Of a DNA stretch of 64,000 bases, positions 25,688 to 33,818 are shown piece by piece (position 1 is the stretch's first letter; each line of letters starts with the position of its first letter). Source of the stretch: Klebsiella variicola (GTDB lineage Bacteria > Pseudomonadota > Gammaproteobacteria > Enterobacterales > Enterobacteriaceae); the NCBI RefSeq assembly GCF_000828055.2, contig NZ_CP010523.2, positions 3,968,001 to 4,032,000 on the forward strand. Direction: 5' to 3'. The notes below the pieces were generated by a model that was given only the letters and a program-made list of their open reading frames with translations, searched no databases and was not told the origin of the DNA. Position numbers and translations under genes: made by a program.

Positions 25688-26929
25688 TCATCCCAGATAC
25701 TCAATCACCGACAGCCCGCCGTTGTAATCGGTGCTGTAGATAATGCCCTGCGCATCGACAAACACATCGCAGGACTGGATCACCTGCGGGCGGCCGGGAC
25801 GGGTATCCATCATCGTCTTCGGCGCCGCCGGCACCAGCGCCCCGGTCTCCAGCGGACGATACGGGTTGGAAATGTCGTAAGCCCGCACGCCGGCATTCTG
25901 ATAAGTGGCAAAAATCAGCGTTGAGCTGACAAAGCTGCCGGGACGATTCTCATGCAGGTTGTGCGGACCGAAATGCGCCCCTTTCGCCACATAGTCGATT
26001 TCATCCGGCTGTGGGAAAGTCGAGATGCTCACCGGGTTCGCCGGCTCGCGGATATCAAACAGCCAGATCAGCTTCTCACCGTCCTCCTGATTGTCGAGCA
26101 CCGCTTCATCCAGCACCACCAGCAGGTCACGATCCGGTAGCGGCAGCGCGGTATGCGTCCCGCCGCCGAACGGCGGGCTCCAGTTGCGATGGCTAATCAG
26201 CGTCGGCTGGGTACGGTCTTTGACATCCAGCAGCGTCAGGCCGCCGTCGCGCCAGCTGCCGTAGGCGGTATCCCCGGCAATAATGGCGTGATGCAGCGCA
26301 TAGCGTTTGCCCTGCGGCCAGTCCGGTGTTTCACCGCCCGCCTGGTGCATCCCCGGCAGCCACCAGCGCCCGGCCACTTCGGGCTTACGCGGATCGGCCA
26401 GATCGATGGTCAGGAAGATGTAGTCAGTAAAACCGTCGATCAACGCGGACACATACGCCCAGCGGCCGCCGACGTACCAGATGCGGTGAATACCGATGCC
26501 GTTAAGCGACAGGAAACTGATTTCCCGCGGCTGCGCGGGAGTGGAAATATCAAAGATGCGCAGCCCGGCGCTCCAGCCCTTGTCCTGCACATCGCTGACC
26601 GTGTCGCCCACCGAGCGGGTGTAGTAGACCTTCTCATCAGCAAAACGGGCGTCGGCAAACAGATCCCGGGCGTTGATCACCAGCAGCAGATCGTCATGCG
26701 CCTGCAGATGCACGTTCCAGGTGCCCGGCGGCGCGGCAATATAGTTGACGGTGGTGGGCCGGGTCGGATCGCGAACATCGACCACGGAAAAGCCCTGCGA
26801 CACCATATGGCCGATATAGGCGAATCCGCGGTGCACCATCAGCTGCACGCCGTCCGGACGACCGCCCTGATCGCTATGGCCAATCAGCCGCATATTGCGG
26901 CTGTATTCGGGGGAAGGTAATGCTGACAT
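25688..26929 (-). CDS. LVIVD-repeat beta-propeller protein
   Basis: Protein of 413 aa containing at least six LVIVD-type repeats, each a beta strand ending in a hydrophobic-Asp-hydrophobic-x-(D/N/E)-P pattern. Examples are FSVVDVRDPTRP, LRIFDISTPAQP, LTIDLADPRKP, LTLLDVKDRTQP, IWLFDIREPANP and VRAYDISNPYRP. Such repeats form a beta-propeller. There is no signal peptide or membrane segment, so it is probably cytoplasmic. It is rich in His and contains HHAII and HFGPHNLHE, which could bind a metal, but no catalytic family is recognised. Last gene of an operon with an ABC importer (ATPase, permease, binding protein), 102 bp after the binding-protein gene. It may process the imported compound. 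Confidence 0.8.
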   Translation of the reverse strand: MSALPSPEYSRNMRLIGHSDQGGRPDGVQLMVHRGFAYIGHMVSQGFSVVDVRDPTRPTTVNYIAAPPGTWNVHLQAHDDLLLVINARDLFADARFADEKVYYTRSVGDTVSDVQDKGWSAGLRIFDISTPAQPREISFLSLNGIGIHRIWYVGGRWAYVSALIDGFTDYIFLTIDLADPRKPEVAGRWWLPGMHQAGGETPDWPQGKRYALHHAIIAGDTAYGSWRDGGLTLLDVKDRTQPTLISHRNWSPPFGGGTHTALPLPDRDLLVVLDEAVLDNQEDGEKLIWLFDIREPANPVSISTFPQPDEIDYVAKGAHFGPHNLHENRPGSFVSSTLIFATYQNAGVRAYDISNPYRPLETGALVPAAPKTMMDTRPGRPQVIQSCDVFVDAQGIIYSTDYNGGLSVIEYLG

Positions 26930-27031
26930 AGGGGATCCCTCTCGCCCGGTGGCATGGTTTTCCCCCTCTCCCTGCGGAAGAGGGCCGGGGTGAGGGCACC
27001 AGGCCGCCGCCCACCGCCACCCGGCTTGATT

Positions 27032-28096
27032 TTATTTGTTTTTCGCTTCCAGCGTCGCGAACCACGGCGCGATAAAGTCTTCGGTCTGGCCCCAGCCAGG
27101 GATAATTTTCCCCAGCGACGCCACGTTCACCGCCCCCGGCTGGGCCGCCAGCAGCGCCTGCGGGATCGCCGCCGCCTTGAAGTCGTAGGTGGCTGGCGTC
27201 GGCTCGCCGGCGATCTTATTGGCGATCAGCCGCACGTTGGTCGCGCCGATAAGCTTCGGATCCACCGCCACGCTCACCTTCCATGGGCTGCCGGCTTCGC
27301 GCATCAGCTGCAGATCCTGGTTGGAAATATCAATGCTGTAGAGTTTGATCTCGGTGCGGCCATTCTCTTTCAGCGCTTTATAGGCCCCCTGGCTAAAGGC
27401 ATCCCAGGTGCCCCAGATCGCGTCGATTTTCCCTTTCGGATACTTGGCGAGGATCGCCCCCACCTTGTTAGCGGTGTCGCCCTGCACATCGGATGAAACG
27501 GCGCCGATCGACTCCAGCTCTTTAATCCCCGGATTTTGCTTCAACAGCGTCTGGTAAGCCGCCTGACGGCGCTCCATCGGCGGGAAGCCCGCCACCCACA
27601 GCTTGACGATGTTGGCCTTGCCATTGAAATCTTTCACCAGCTGGCCAAAAGAGAGCTCGGTCAGCGACGCGTCATCCTGCTGGCTGACCGTCACCCCGGG
27701 GATCTCACCGCTCACCGCGGTATCGAACACCGCCACTTTGATCCCGGCATCCACCGCCTTCTTCACCAGGGCGGTGGAATACGGGTCACGCCCCTGGGAG
27801 AGAATAATGCCATCGTATTTCTGGCTGATGGCCTGGTTGACGAAGTCCTGGAATTTGGCGTCATCGCCGTTGCTCAGGAAGGTGCTGATTTTGAAACCGA
27901 GCTTTTTGCCTTCCTGCAGCGCCCCGGAGACAAACTGGGTGGTGTTATCGTCAGACCCCAGGTTGCGGATCACCGCAATACGGATCGGGCCGCTGTGCTC
28001 GGCAATCGCCGCCGGCACCGGCGTCGGGGCAGTGGCCAGCGCCGCCGTCGACTGCAGCAGACCCAGCGTCATCAGAGAGAGTGCGATCTTTTTCAT
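27032..28096 (-). CDS. periplasmic sugar-binding protein of the ybdH-linked ABC importer
   Basis: RbsB-type substrate-binding protein, 354 aa, with a clear signal peptide (KKIALSLMTLGLLQSTAALA). The mature region shows the type 1 periplasmic-binding fold: IRIAVIRNLGSDDNTTQF near the start, DGIILSQGRDPYSTALV, and IKLYSIDISNQDLQLM near the hinge. Hydrophobic and aromatic residues around the predicted pocket (WGTWDAF, WVAGFPPMERR) differ from RbsB. Located between the permease and the LVIVD gene in a minus-strand operon divergent from ybdH. A MetJ-like site in that divergent promoter suggests a sulfur- or methionine-linked sugar such as methylthioribose as ligand. This is inference. Confidence 0.88.
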   Translation of the reverse strand: MKKIALSLMTLGLLQSTAALATAPTPVPAAIAEHSGPIRIAVIRNLGSDDNTTQFVSGALQEGKKLGFKISTFLSNGDDAKFQDFVNQAISQKYDGIILSQGRDPYSTALVKKAVDAGIKVAVFDTAVSGEIPGVTVSQQDDASLTELSFGQLVKDFNGKANIVKLWVAGFPPMERRQAAYQTLLKQNPGIKELESIGAVSSDVQGDTANKVGAILAKYPKGKIDAIWGTWDAFSQGAYKALKENGRTEIKLYSIDISNQDLQLMREAGSPWKVSVAVDPKLIGATNVRLIANKIAGEPTPATYDFKAAAIPQALLAAQPGAVNVASLGKIIPGWGQTEDFIAPWFATLEAKNK

Positions 28097-28116
28097 GCTG
28101 TTTACCCTGTAAAATG

Positions 28117-29115
28117 TTAAGTACGGCGCTGAAAATAGGTCAGTGCCAGCGCGCCAGCCAGGACCAACCCTTTAATAATGTCCATCGCGTAATACGGCAC
28201 CGAGAGCATCACCAGCCCGTTGGAGAGCACGCCGAGGATCACCGCCCCCACCAGCGTCCCCAGGGCGTTCGGTTTACCGGAGCCCGCCAGCGAAAAGCCG
28301 ATCCATGCCGCCGCCACCGCGTCCATCAGATAGCCGCCGCCGGCGTTGACCTGCGAGGATCCGATACGCGAGGCCAGCAGAATGCCGCCCAGCCCGGCCA
28401 GCAGCGAGGCAATCACGTATGCTGCGACTTTGTAACGAGTGATCCGCAGGCCGGAGAGCCGCGCGGCCTCCGGGTTGCCGCCGATGGCGTACATCCGCCG
28501 TCCGTGGGTGGTGAACGACAGCGCCAGCTGGGCGACCATCGTCACCACCAGCATGATGATGACGATGGTCGGCACCTGCCCCAGCGCGCCAAAGCCCGCC
28601 GGGATAATGCCTTCCGCCATCTCGCCGCTCGGCAGCACCATGTTTTCAGTAATCGAACCGCCGTAGCTGTAGGTCATCGCCACGCCCTGAATCACAAACA
28701 GGCTGGCCAGGGTGGCGAGCATGTCAGGAATGCGCAGCACCACGATCAGAAAGGCGTTAAACAGCCCCACCAAGGTGCAGAGCGCGAGGGTGATCAGAAT
28801 CGCTTCGGTGGTCCCCAGGCCATGCCAGACAAACAGGGAAATCACCAGCGCGTTAGCCAGCGATGCCGTCGATCCCACCGACAGATCAAAGCCGCCAATG
28901 GTGAGAGAAATCGACACCCCGATGGCAATCACCGTGACAATCGCGATCGAGCGCAGAATGTTGATGATGTTGAACGGATCAAGGAAGTTGTCCGAGGCGA
29001 GGCCAAAGACCGCCACCAGCAGCACCACGGTCAGCAACATGCCCCACTTATAGAGAAAATCAAAAAATCGCTGACGGCCCGATACCGTCGCGTTTACTGC
29101 CAGGGCCTTGCTCAC
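28117..29115 (-). CDS. sugar ABC transporter permease (single, RbsC type)
   Basis: Inner-membrane permease of the RbsC family, 332 aa. I chose the GTG at 29113-29115 because it overlaps the ATPase stop codon (GTGA) and gives a normal N terminus, SKALAVNATVSGRQRFF. Longer starts would run into the ATPase frame. Family marks are TIGGFDLSVGSTASLANALV, the loop AIGGNPEAARLSGLRITRYK and PNALGTLVGAVILGVLSNGL. Only one permease gene is present, so a homodimer is expected, unlike the two-permease system at 5-10 kb. Confidence 0.92.
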   Translation of the reverse strand: MSKALAVNATVSGRQRFFDFLYKWGMLLTVVLLVAVFGLASDNFLDPFNIINILRSIAIVTVIAIGVSISLTIGGFDLSVGSTASLANALVISLFVWHGLGTTEAILITLALCTLVGLFNAFLIVVLRIPDMLATLASLFVIQGVAMTYSYGGSITENMVLPSGEMAEGIIPAGFGALGQVPTIVIIMLVVTMVAQLALSFTTHGRRMYAIGGNPEAARLSGLRITRYKVAAYVIASLLAGLGGILLASRIGSSQVNAGGGYLMDAVAAAWIGFSLAGSGKPNALGTLVGAVILGVLSNGLVMLSVPYYAMDIIKGLVLAGALALTYFQRRT

Positions 29116-30614
29116 GCTGCCGCTCCTCCGGTTGAATAATAAAGCAACGTCTCTTCCCGGGCTTCCGCGCCGGGGATCTCCGCCACAATCCGTCCGTCCC
29201 ATAGCACGCAGATGCGGTCGCATAAACCGACCAGCTCGGCGAATTCACCCGAGGCATAAATCACCCCTTTGCCTTCCCGCGCCAGACCATCGATCAGCAT
29301 GAACAGATCGGTTTTCGCTTTCACATCGACCCCTTTGGTCGGTTCGTCAAAAATCAAAACATTGGCATGACTGCGCAGCCATTTGCCAATGGCCACCTTC
29401 TGCTGGTTGCCGCCGGAAAGACGGCGCAGCATCTGCCCCGGGCCAGTGGCGCGCACGCCGAGGCGGGCAATCACCTCCTCCGCCCAGCGCCAGGCCTGCC
29501 GATGGCCAAACAGGCTCCAGCGCGAAAAGCTGTTATCGGCGCTGACCGCCAGGTTCATCGCGATCGGCTCTTCGATGAAAATGCCCTCTTTGCGCCGCTC
29601 CTCCGGGACCAGCGCCAGGCCGCGCCCCACCGAGTCGGCTGGATCGCGCGGTCGCCACGGCTGGCCGTTCAGCTCGCCACGCTGCACCCGGCTTTTGCTG
29701 GCGCCGAACAGCGCTTTGCACAGCTCGGTTTTGCCCGCGCCGGCCAGCCCGGCGATACCCAGAATTTCCCCCTTCCGCAGGCGCAGCGAAATATCCTGCA
29801 GCAACGCCTCATCATGCAGACCGTCAATCTGCAGCAGCACCTCTTCGCCGTGCGGCGGGCGCGGCGGCGGGAAGATATCGCTCAGCTCGTGGCCCAGCAT
29901 CTTTTCGACGATCTGTTCGCCGCTCAGCGGCGCCATCGGGCCGCTCTCAATTAGCCGCCCGTCGCGCAGCACCGTCAGGGTGTCGCAGATCGCCTTCAGT
30001 TCATGGATACGATGCGAAATAAACACCACCCCGATCCCCTGCTGCTGCAGACGGCGTACTACCGCAAACAGGCGCTCACTTTCATGCTGATCCAGCGGCG
30101 CGGTGGGCTCATCGAGGATCAAAAAGCGGCAATGGTGCGACAGAGCGCGAGCCAGCAGGATTTGCTGTTTTTCGGCGAGCGTGCAGCTGTCAATGGAGCG
30201 CCTGACGTCCAGCGCCACGTCCAGCTGCGCCAGCGCCTCGCGCGCCAGCTGCCGAACCCGCGACCAGCGAAACGCCATGCCCGGCTCTGCCAGCCTGTCC
30301 AGCATGATGTTTTCCGCAATGCTCAGGCCCGGTACCAGCGCCACATCCACCTCCTGCTGCACCAGGTGGATCCCCAACTGTTTAGCATCCCGCGGCGAAC
30401 GAATGGTGACCGGCTGGTTGTTGATCGTCACCTCGCCTTCATAATGAGCGTGGGTGCCGCACAGCACCGCCATCAGCGTCGACTTACCCGCGCCGTTGGC
30501 CCCGGTCAGGGCATGCACCGACCCGCCATGAAGGGTAAAGTCCACCTTGTTCAGTGCCTGAAAGCCGGAGAAGGCCAGGCTAATGTTATGCATCTCAAGG
30601 CGGTTCGCGCTCAT
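29112..30614 (-). CDS. sugar ABC transporter ATPase, RbsA type (ybdH-linked system)
   Basis: Tandem-domain ATPase of 500 aa starting at MSANRLEMHN. Domain one has Walker A GANGAGKST, signature CTLAEKQQILLARAL and Walker B LILDEPTAPLDQHE. Domain two has the degenerate GLAGAGKTELCKALFG, signature LSGGNQQKVAIGKWL and Walker B LIFDEPTKGVDVKAKTD. In domain two the lysine of Walker A is retained, which is unusual since many RbsA relatives have Arg there. First gene of the operon and divergent from ybdH across 163 bp containing MetJ-like boxes. Confidence 0.93.
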   Translation of the reverse strand: MSANRLEMHNISLAFSGFQALNKVDFTLHGGSVHALTGANGAGKSTLMAVLCGTHAHYEGEVTINNQPVTIRSPRDAKQLGIHLVQQEVDVALVPGLSIAENIMLDRLAEPGMAFRWSRVRQLAREALAQLDVALDVRRSIDSCTLAEKQQILLARALSHHCRFLILDEPTAPLDQHESERLFAVVRRLQQQGIGVVFISHRIHELKAICDTLTVLRDGRLIESGPMAPLSGEQIVEKMLGHELSDIFPPPRPPHGEEVLLQIDGLHDEALLQDISLRLRKGEILGIAGLAGAGKTELCKALFGASKSRVQRGELNGQPWRPRDPADSVGRGLALVPEERRKEGIFIEEPIAMNLAVSADNSFSRWSLFGHRQAWRWAEEVIARLGVRATGPGQMLRRLSGGNQQKVAIGKWLRSHANVLIFDEPTKGVDVKAKTDLFMLIDGLAREGKGVIYASGEFAELVGLCDRICVLWDGRIVAEIPGAEAREETLLYYSTGGAAA

Positions 30615-30717
30615 CACTGTTCCCGTGCGGTAATTAATCTTCTGATTTAACGAATTTTTCATAGCCGCCGCTGGCTGACAACTGCGTAAAAAGCATAAGA
30701 TACAACGAAATAATATT

Positions 30718-30741
30718 AGCCATCTGGATGTCCAGACATAA
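30718..30741. promoter_or_regulatory. MetJ-like tandem boxes between ybdH and the ABC operon
   Basis: AGCCATCT, GGATGTCC and AGACATAA lie as contiguous 8-mers at 30718-30741, matching the MetJ consensus at 6, 5 and 5 of 8 positions. Within them TCTGGATGTCCAGA (30723-30736) is a perfect inverted repeat around TG. The array is 36 bp before the ybdH start and 104 bp before the ABC ATPase start. ybdH is a suggested MetJ target in E. coli, which supports the reading. Confidence 0.55.
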
Positions 30742-30777
30742 CATCAGTTTAGCCCAACACCTATAAGGACAGCTTCC

Positions 30778-31866
30778 ATGAGCAACAGCGATATCCGCGT
30801 CGTACCCGGCCCGGCCAACTATTTCTCCCACCCTGGCAGCCTTGAGCGGCTGAGCGATTTTTTCAGCGCCGACCAGCTCTCGCGGGCGGTGTGGGTCTAT
30901 GGCGAGCGCGCCCTGGCCGGCGCCGAACCTTTTCTGCCGGCGGCCTTCCACCTGCCGGATGCAAAAAAGATCCGCTTTACCGGCCACTGCAGCGAACGCG
31001 ACGTGGCGGCGCTGGTGCAGGCCTCCGGTGACGATCGGGCGGTAGTGATTGGCGTCGGCGGCGGCGCGCTGCTCGACAGCGCGAAAGTGCTGGCCCGTCG
31101 CCTGGGGGTACCGCTGGTGGCCATCCCGACCATCGCCGCCACCTGCGCGGCGTGGACGCCGCTGTCGGTGTGGTACAGCGACGCCGGACAGGCCCTGAAT
31201 TTTGAGATCTTCGATGACGCCAACTTCCTGGTGCTGGTCGAGCCGCGCATCATTCTCAACGCCCCGGCGGAGTACCTGCTGGCGGGCATTGGCGACACCT
31301 TAGCCAAATGGTATGAGGCAGTGGTGCTGGCGCCGCAACCGGAGGCGCTGCCGCTCACCGTGCGGCTGGGGATTAACGGCGCGCTGGCGATCCGCGACGT
31401 GCTGCTGGCCAGCAGCGAAACGGCGCTGGCGGACCAGCGCCGCGGCGATCTGACCCAGGCGTTTCGCGATGTGGTAGAGGCGATTATCGCCGGCGGCGGG
31501 ATGGTTGGCGGGCTGGGGGAACGTTACACCCGGGTCGCCGCCGCCCATGCGGTGCACAACGGACTGACGGTGCTGCCGCAGACGGATAAATTCCTCCACG
31601 GTACCAAAGTCGCCTACGGCATTCTGGTACAGAGCGCCCTGCTTGCTCAGGACGATGTGCTGGCGCAGTTAGTGCAGGCGTATCAGCGCTTTAACCTGCC
31701 GACCACCCTGGCGGCACTGGAGGTCGATATCAATAACCGCACAGAGCTGGACCGGGTCATTGCCCATACCCTGCGCCCGGGCGAGTCGATTCACTATTTA
31801 CCAGTGACGTTAACCCCTGAGGTTCTGCGCGCGGCGTTTGAGAAGGTGGAATACTTCAGCCGTTAA
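30778..31866 (+). CDS. ybdH: hydroxycarboxylate dehydrogenase YbdH (HcxA)
   Basis: Iron-type alcohol dehydrogenase/dehydroquinate-synthase-like fold protein of 362 aa, the same length as E. coli YbdH and very similar along its whole length. Marks include NAD-binding VIGVGGGALLDSAKVLARRLG, VPTIAATCAAWTPLSVWY and the metal-ligand regions AGIGDTLAKWYEA and AAHAVHNGLTVLP. E. coli YbdH reduces 2-oxo acids, including 2-oxobutyrate-like substrates. KMTB, the last intermediate of methionine salvage, is chemically such a 2-oxo acid, so MetJ control would make sense. Divergent from the ABC importer operon. Confidence 0.95.
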   Translation: MSNSDIRVVPGPANYFSHPGSLERLSDFFSADQLSRAVWVYGERALAGAEPFLPAAFHLPDAKKIRFTGHCSERDVAALVQASGDDRAVVIGVGGGALLDSAKVLARRLGVPLVAIPTIAATCAAWTPLSVWYSDAGQALNFEIFDDANFLVLVEPRIILNAPAEYLLAGIGDTLAKWYEAVVLAPQPEALPLTVRLGINGALAIRDVLLASSETALADQRRGDLTQAFRDVVEAIIAGGGMVGGLGERYTRVAAAHAVHNGLTVLPQTDKFLHGTKVAYGILVQSALLAQDDVLAQLVQAYQRFNLPTTLAALEVDINNRTELDRVIAHTLRPGESIHYLPVTLTPEVLRAAFEKVEYFSR

Positions 31867-31923
31867 TCGCCCCGACCGTCTATACCTAATGATGATGCTC
31901 ACCACTCTCGCAACGAGGTCATC

Positions 31924-32667
31924 ATGCAGATCGATTTAACAGGTAAAAAGGCGCTGGTTACCGGCGCCAGCCGTGGGTTGGGTCGCGCAATCGCGCTGTC
32001 GCTGGCACGCGCCGGTGCCGATGTGGTTATTACGTATGAAAAATCGGCCGATAAAGCCCAGGCGGTCGCCGATGAAATAAAGGCCCTGGGTCGGCACGGC
32101 GAGGCGGTGCAGGCCGACAGCGCCAGCGCGCAGGCTATTCAGGAGGCGGTAACCCATGCGGCCCGGTCCCTCGGCGGGCTGGACATTCTGGTCAACAACG
32201 CCGGGATCGCCCGCGGCGGTCCACTGGAATCCATGACGCTGGCGGACATTGACGCGCTTATCAACGTCAATATTCGTGGGGTGGTCATCGCCACCCAGGA
32301 AGCGCTGGTGCATATGGCCGATGGCGGACGGATCATCAACATCGGCAGCTGTCTGGCTAATCGCGTGGCCATGCCGGGCATCGCGGTTTACGCCATGACC
32401 AAGTCCGCCCTCAACGCCCTGACCCGTGGCCTGGCGCGTGATTTAGGCCCTCGCGGGATCACCGTTAACCTTGTCCATCCAGGGCCGACCAACAGCGATA
32501 TGAACCCGGAAGACGGAGAACAGGCGGAAGCCCAGCGCCAGATGATTGCGGTCGGTCACTACGGCCAGCCGGAAGACATCGCCGCGGCGGTCACCTTCCT
32601 CGCCAGCCCGGCAGCCGGGCAGATCTCCGGTACGGGGCTGGACGTGGATGGCGGATTGAACGCCTGA
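31924..32667 (+). CDS. short-chain dehydrogenase/reductase (SDR), classical type
   Basis: Classical SDR of 247 aa. The nucleotide site is TGASRGLGRAIA (about 14-25), followed by the NNAG motif (VNNAGIARGG), catalytic Ser in NIGSCLA, and YAMTKSAL carrying the catalytic Tyr and Lys. GPTNSDMNP and SGTGLDVDGGLNA close the protein as in 3-oxoacyl-ACP-reductase-like SDRs. It lies 57 bp after ybdH on the same strand and may be co-transcribed. The substrate cannot be told from sequence. Confidence 0.9.
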   Translation: MQIDLTGKKALVTGASRGLGRAIALSLARAGADVVITYEKSADKAQAVADEIKALGRHGEAVQADSASAQAIQEAVTHAARSLGGLDILVNNAGIARGGPLESMTLADIDALINVNIRGVVIATQEALVHMADGGRIINIGSCLANRVAMPGIAVYAMTKSALNALTRGLARDLGPRGITVNLVHPGPTNSDMNPEDGEQAEAQRQMIAVGHYGQPEDIAAAVTFLASPAAGQISGTGLDVDGGLNA

Positions 32668-32684
32668 TCGCACATTTTCTGCAA

Positions 32685-32706
32685 GCCTCTGTCGCCCGAC
32701 AGAGGC
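32685..32706 (+). terminator. hairpin after SDR gene
   Basis: GCCTCTGTCG (32685-32694) and CGACAGAGGC (32697-32706) are perfect inverted repeats starting 18 bp after the SDR stop. The stem is strong but no T-run follows, so termination may be partial or Rho-assisted. Confidence 0.5.
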
Positions 32707-32850
32707 CTTCCCGCGCCGCCTCGACGGGTTGCGTTTTGCCTCTTACCTGCGTTTTTTCTCCGCTCTACAGTACCCCATAAGAAATTCGGAATTTATCTAA
32801 TAGTCTTATTATTTCCTTATATTTTGTGTGGGCGTACAGTGGAGGTACGG

Positions 32851-33153
32851 ATGAAGATTGTCTGGTCAAAAACGGCAGATAAGCCATTTTCTAAAATCGA
32901 TAATCGGTATAAGAGCCGCATTAAATCCAGGCTGGAAAAGATGGATGATAAAGCTTCATCTATCTCGGATATCAAAAAATTGTCCTCTCCCGAAAACCAC
33001 TACCGGCTGCGATTAGGTGATTACAGAGTCATCTACACCTTTGGGGATCCGCCGGGCGATACCTGCTACGTCGTGGCGGTTAAACGCCGAACCACCACCA
33101 CCTACCTTCATGAGGAAGATACCGAATATGACTATTCAGTACATCAAGGATGA
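32851..33153 (+). CDS. RelE/HigB-family toxin
   Basis: Small basic protein of 100 aa with the RelE/ParE-like pattern: a helical N-terminal half (KTADKPFSKIDNRYKSRIKSRLEKM) and the core YRLRLGDYRVIYTFGD, with the conserved Arg-containing RxGxYRVIY strand. Members cleave mRNA on the ribosome. The start at 32851 follows GGAGG at about 32841. It overlaps the downstream XRE-type antitoxin gene by 26 bp, in toxin-first order as in higBA. The DNA is more AT-rich than flanking genes, in keeping with horizontal acquisition next to the conserved ybdH-cstA region. Confidence 0.85.
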   Translation: MKIVWSKTADKPFSKIDNRYKSRIKSRLEKMDDKASSISDIKKLSSPENHYRLRLGDYRVIYTFGDPPGDTCYVVAVKRRTTTTYLHEEDTEYDYSVHQG

Positions 33154-33532
33154 AGAAGGAAAAGACCAGTATGTCGTCATTCCTTACAGCGATTACTTTC
33201 GTATGCGCCTGGCTCTGCTGGAGTACGACGACGAGGATGAAAGCGACTGGGAAGATATTCCTTATGAATCAGACATCTATGATAATGTCATGCTACCAGG
33301 CGAAGTATGCGACGTGATGCATAAAGAAAACGTCAGTCTGCAGGCCGCGTGGCGCATCCTGCGCGGGCTATCCCAGCAGGAGGTCGCGGCTAAACTCGGC
33401 ATCAGCCAGTCCGCCGTGTCGCAGCTGGAAGCGCTGGACTCCCGTCCGCAGAAGCGCACCCGCGAGAAGCTGGCGGCGATTTACGGCTGTACCCAGGAGC
33501 AGATCAGCCTCTATCTGCCGAAAGAGGGTTAA
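33128..33532 (+). CDS. XRE-family antitoxin
   Basis: Antitoxin partner of 134 aa. The N-terminal half is very acidic ([20 protein letters not shown]) and would bind the basic toxin. The C-terminal half is a lambda-Cro/XRE helix-turn-helix, with [21 protein letters not shown] at about residues 81-101, used to repress the operon. ATG at 33128 lies inside the toxin gene and is the start giving a complete acidic domain. It ends 4 bp into the convergent ybdD stop region, so the pair abuts the cstA-ybdD operon directly. Confidence 0.88.
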   Translation: MTIQYIKDEEGKDQYVVIPYSDYFRMRLALLEYDDEDESDWEDIPYESDIYDNVMLPGEVCDVMHKENVSLQAAWRILRGLSQQEVAAKLGISQSAVSQLEALDSRPQKRTREKLAAIYGCTQEQISLYLPKEG

Positions 33533-33726
33533 CAGCACTTCGCCCCGCCCTTGCCGCCGTAGCGCGCGTCCTGGCGCTCGCGAAAGAATTCTTCATAGGT
33601 CATCGGCGTCTGATCCGGGTGGGTTATTCGCATGTGCTCGACGTAGTTATCGTAATCCGGCACGCCGATCATCATCTTCGCCGCCTGGCCTAAATATTTT
33701 CCCGCTTTGGAGAGGGTGTCGAACAT
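33529..33726 (-). CDS. ybdD: YbdD/YjiX family small protein
   Basis: Protein of 65 aa of the YbdD/YjiX family (DUF466), with the typical [16 protein letters not shown] and [13 protein letters not shown] segments and a Cys-Cys C terminus. It always follows a CstA-type transporter. In E. coli the related YjiX acts with the pyruvate transporter BtsT, and YbdD with CstA. It is about 90 bp downstream of cstA on the same strand. A REP palindrome at 33780-33810 lies between the two, and may lower expression of ybdD relative to cstA. Confidence 0.95.
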   Translation of the reverse strand: MFDTLSKAGKYLGQAAKMMIGVPDYDNYVEHMRITHPDQTPMTYEEFFRERQDARYGGKGGAKCC

Positions 33727-33779
33727 AAGTCATTTCTCTTTTGTTTCCCTCTCCCAAAGGGAGAAGGAGGATCAGAAAT

Positions 33780-33810
33780 GTAGGCCGGGTAAGGCGAAGC
33801 CGCCACCCGG
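33780..33810. repeat. REP palindrome between cstA and ybdD
   Basis: GTAGGCCGGGTAAGGCG facing CCGCCACCCGGC forms the standard REP hairpin with a short loop. It matches the elements at 25620-25652 and in the fepB-entS gap. Confidence 0.75.
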
Positions 33811-33818
33811 CACACCGG

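Noticed and set aside
29116-29223. A longer N terminus for the permease at 28117-29115
   Set aside because: The extra codons overlap the ATPase gene in another frame and do not look like a permease start. The GTG overlapping the ATPase stop is a better fit.
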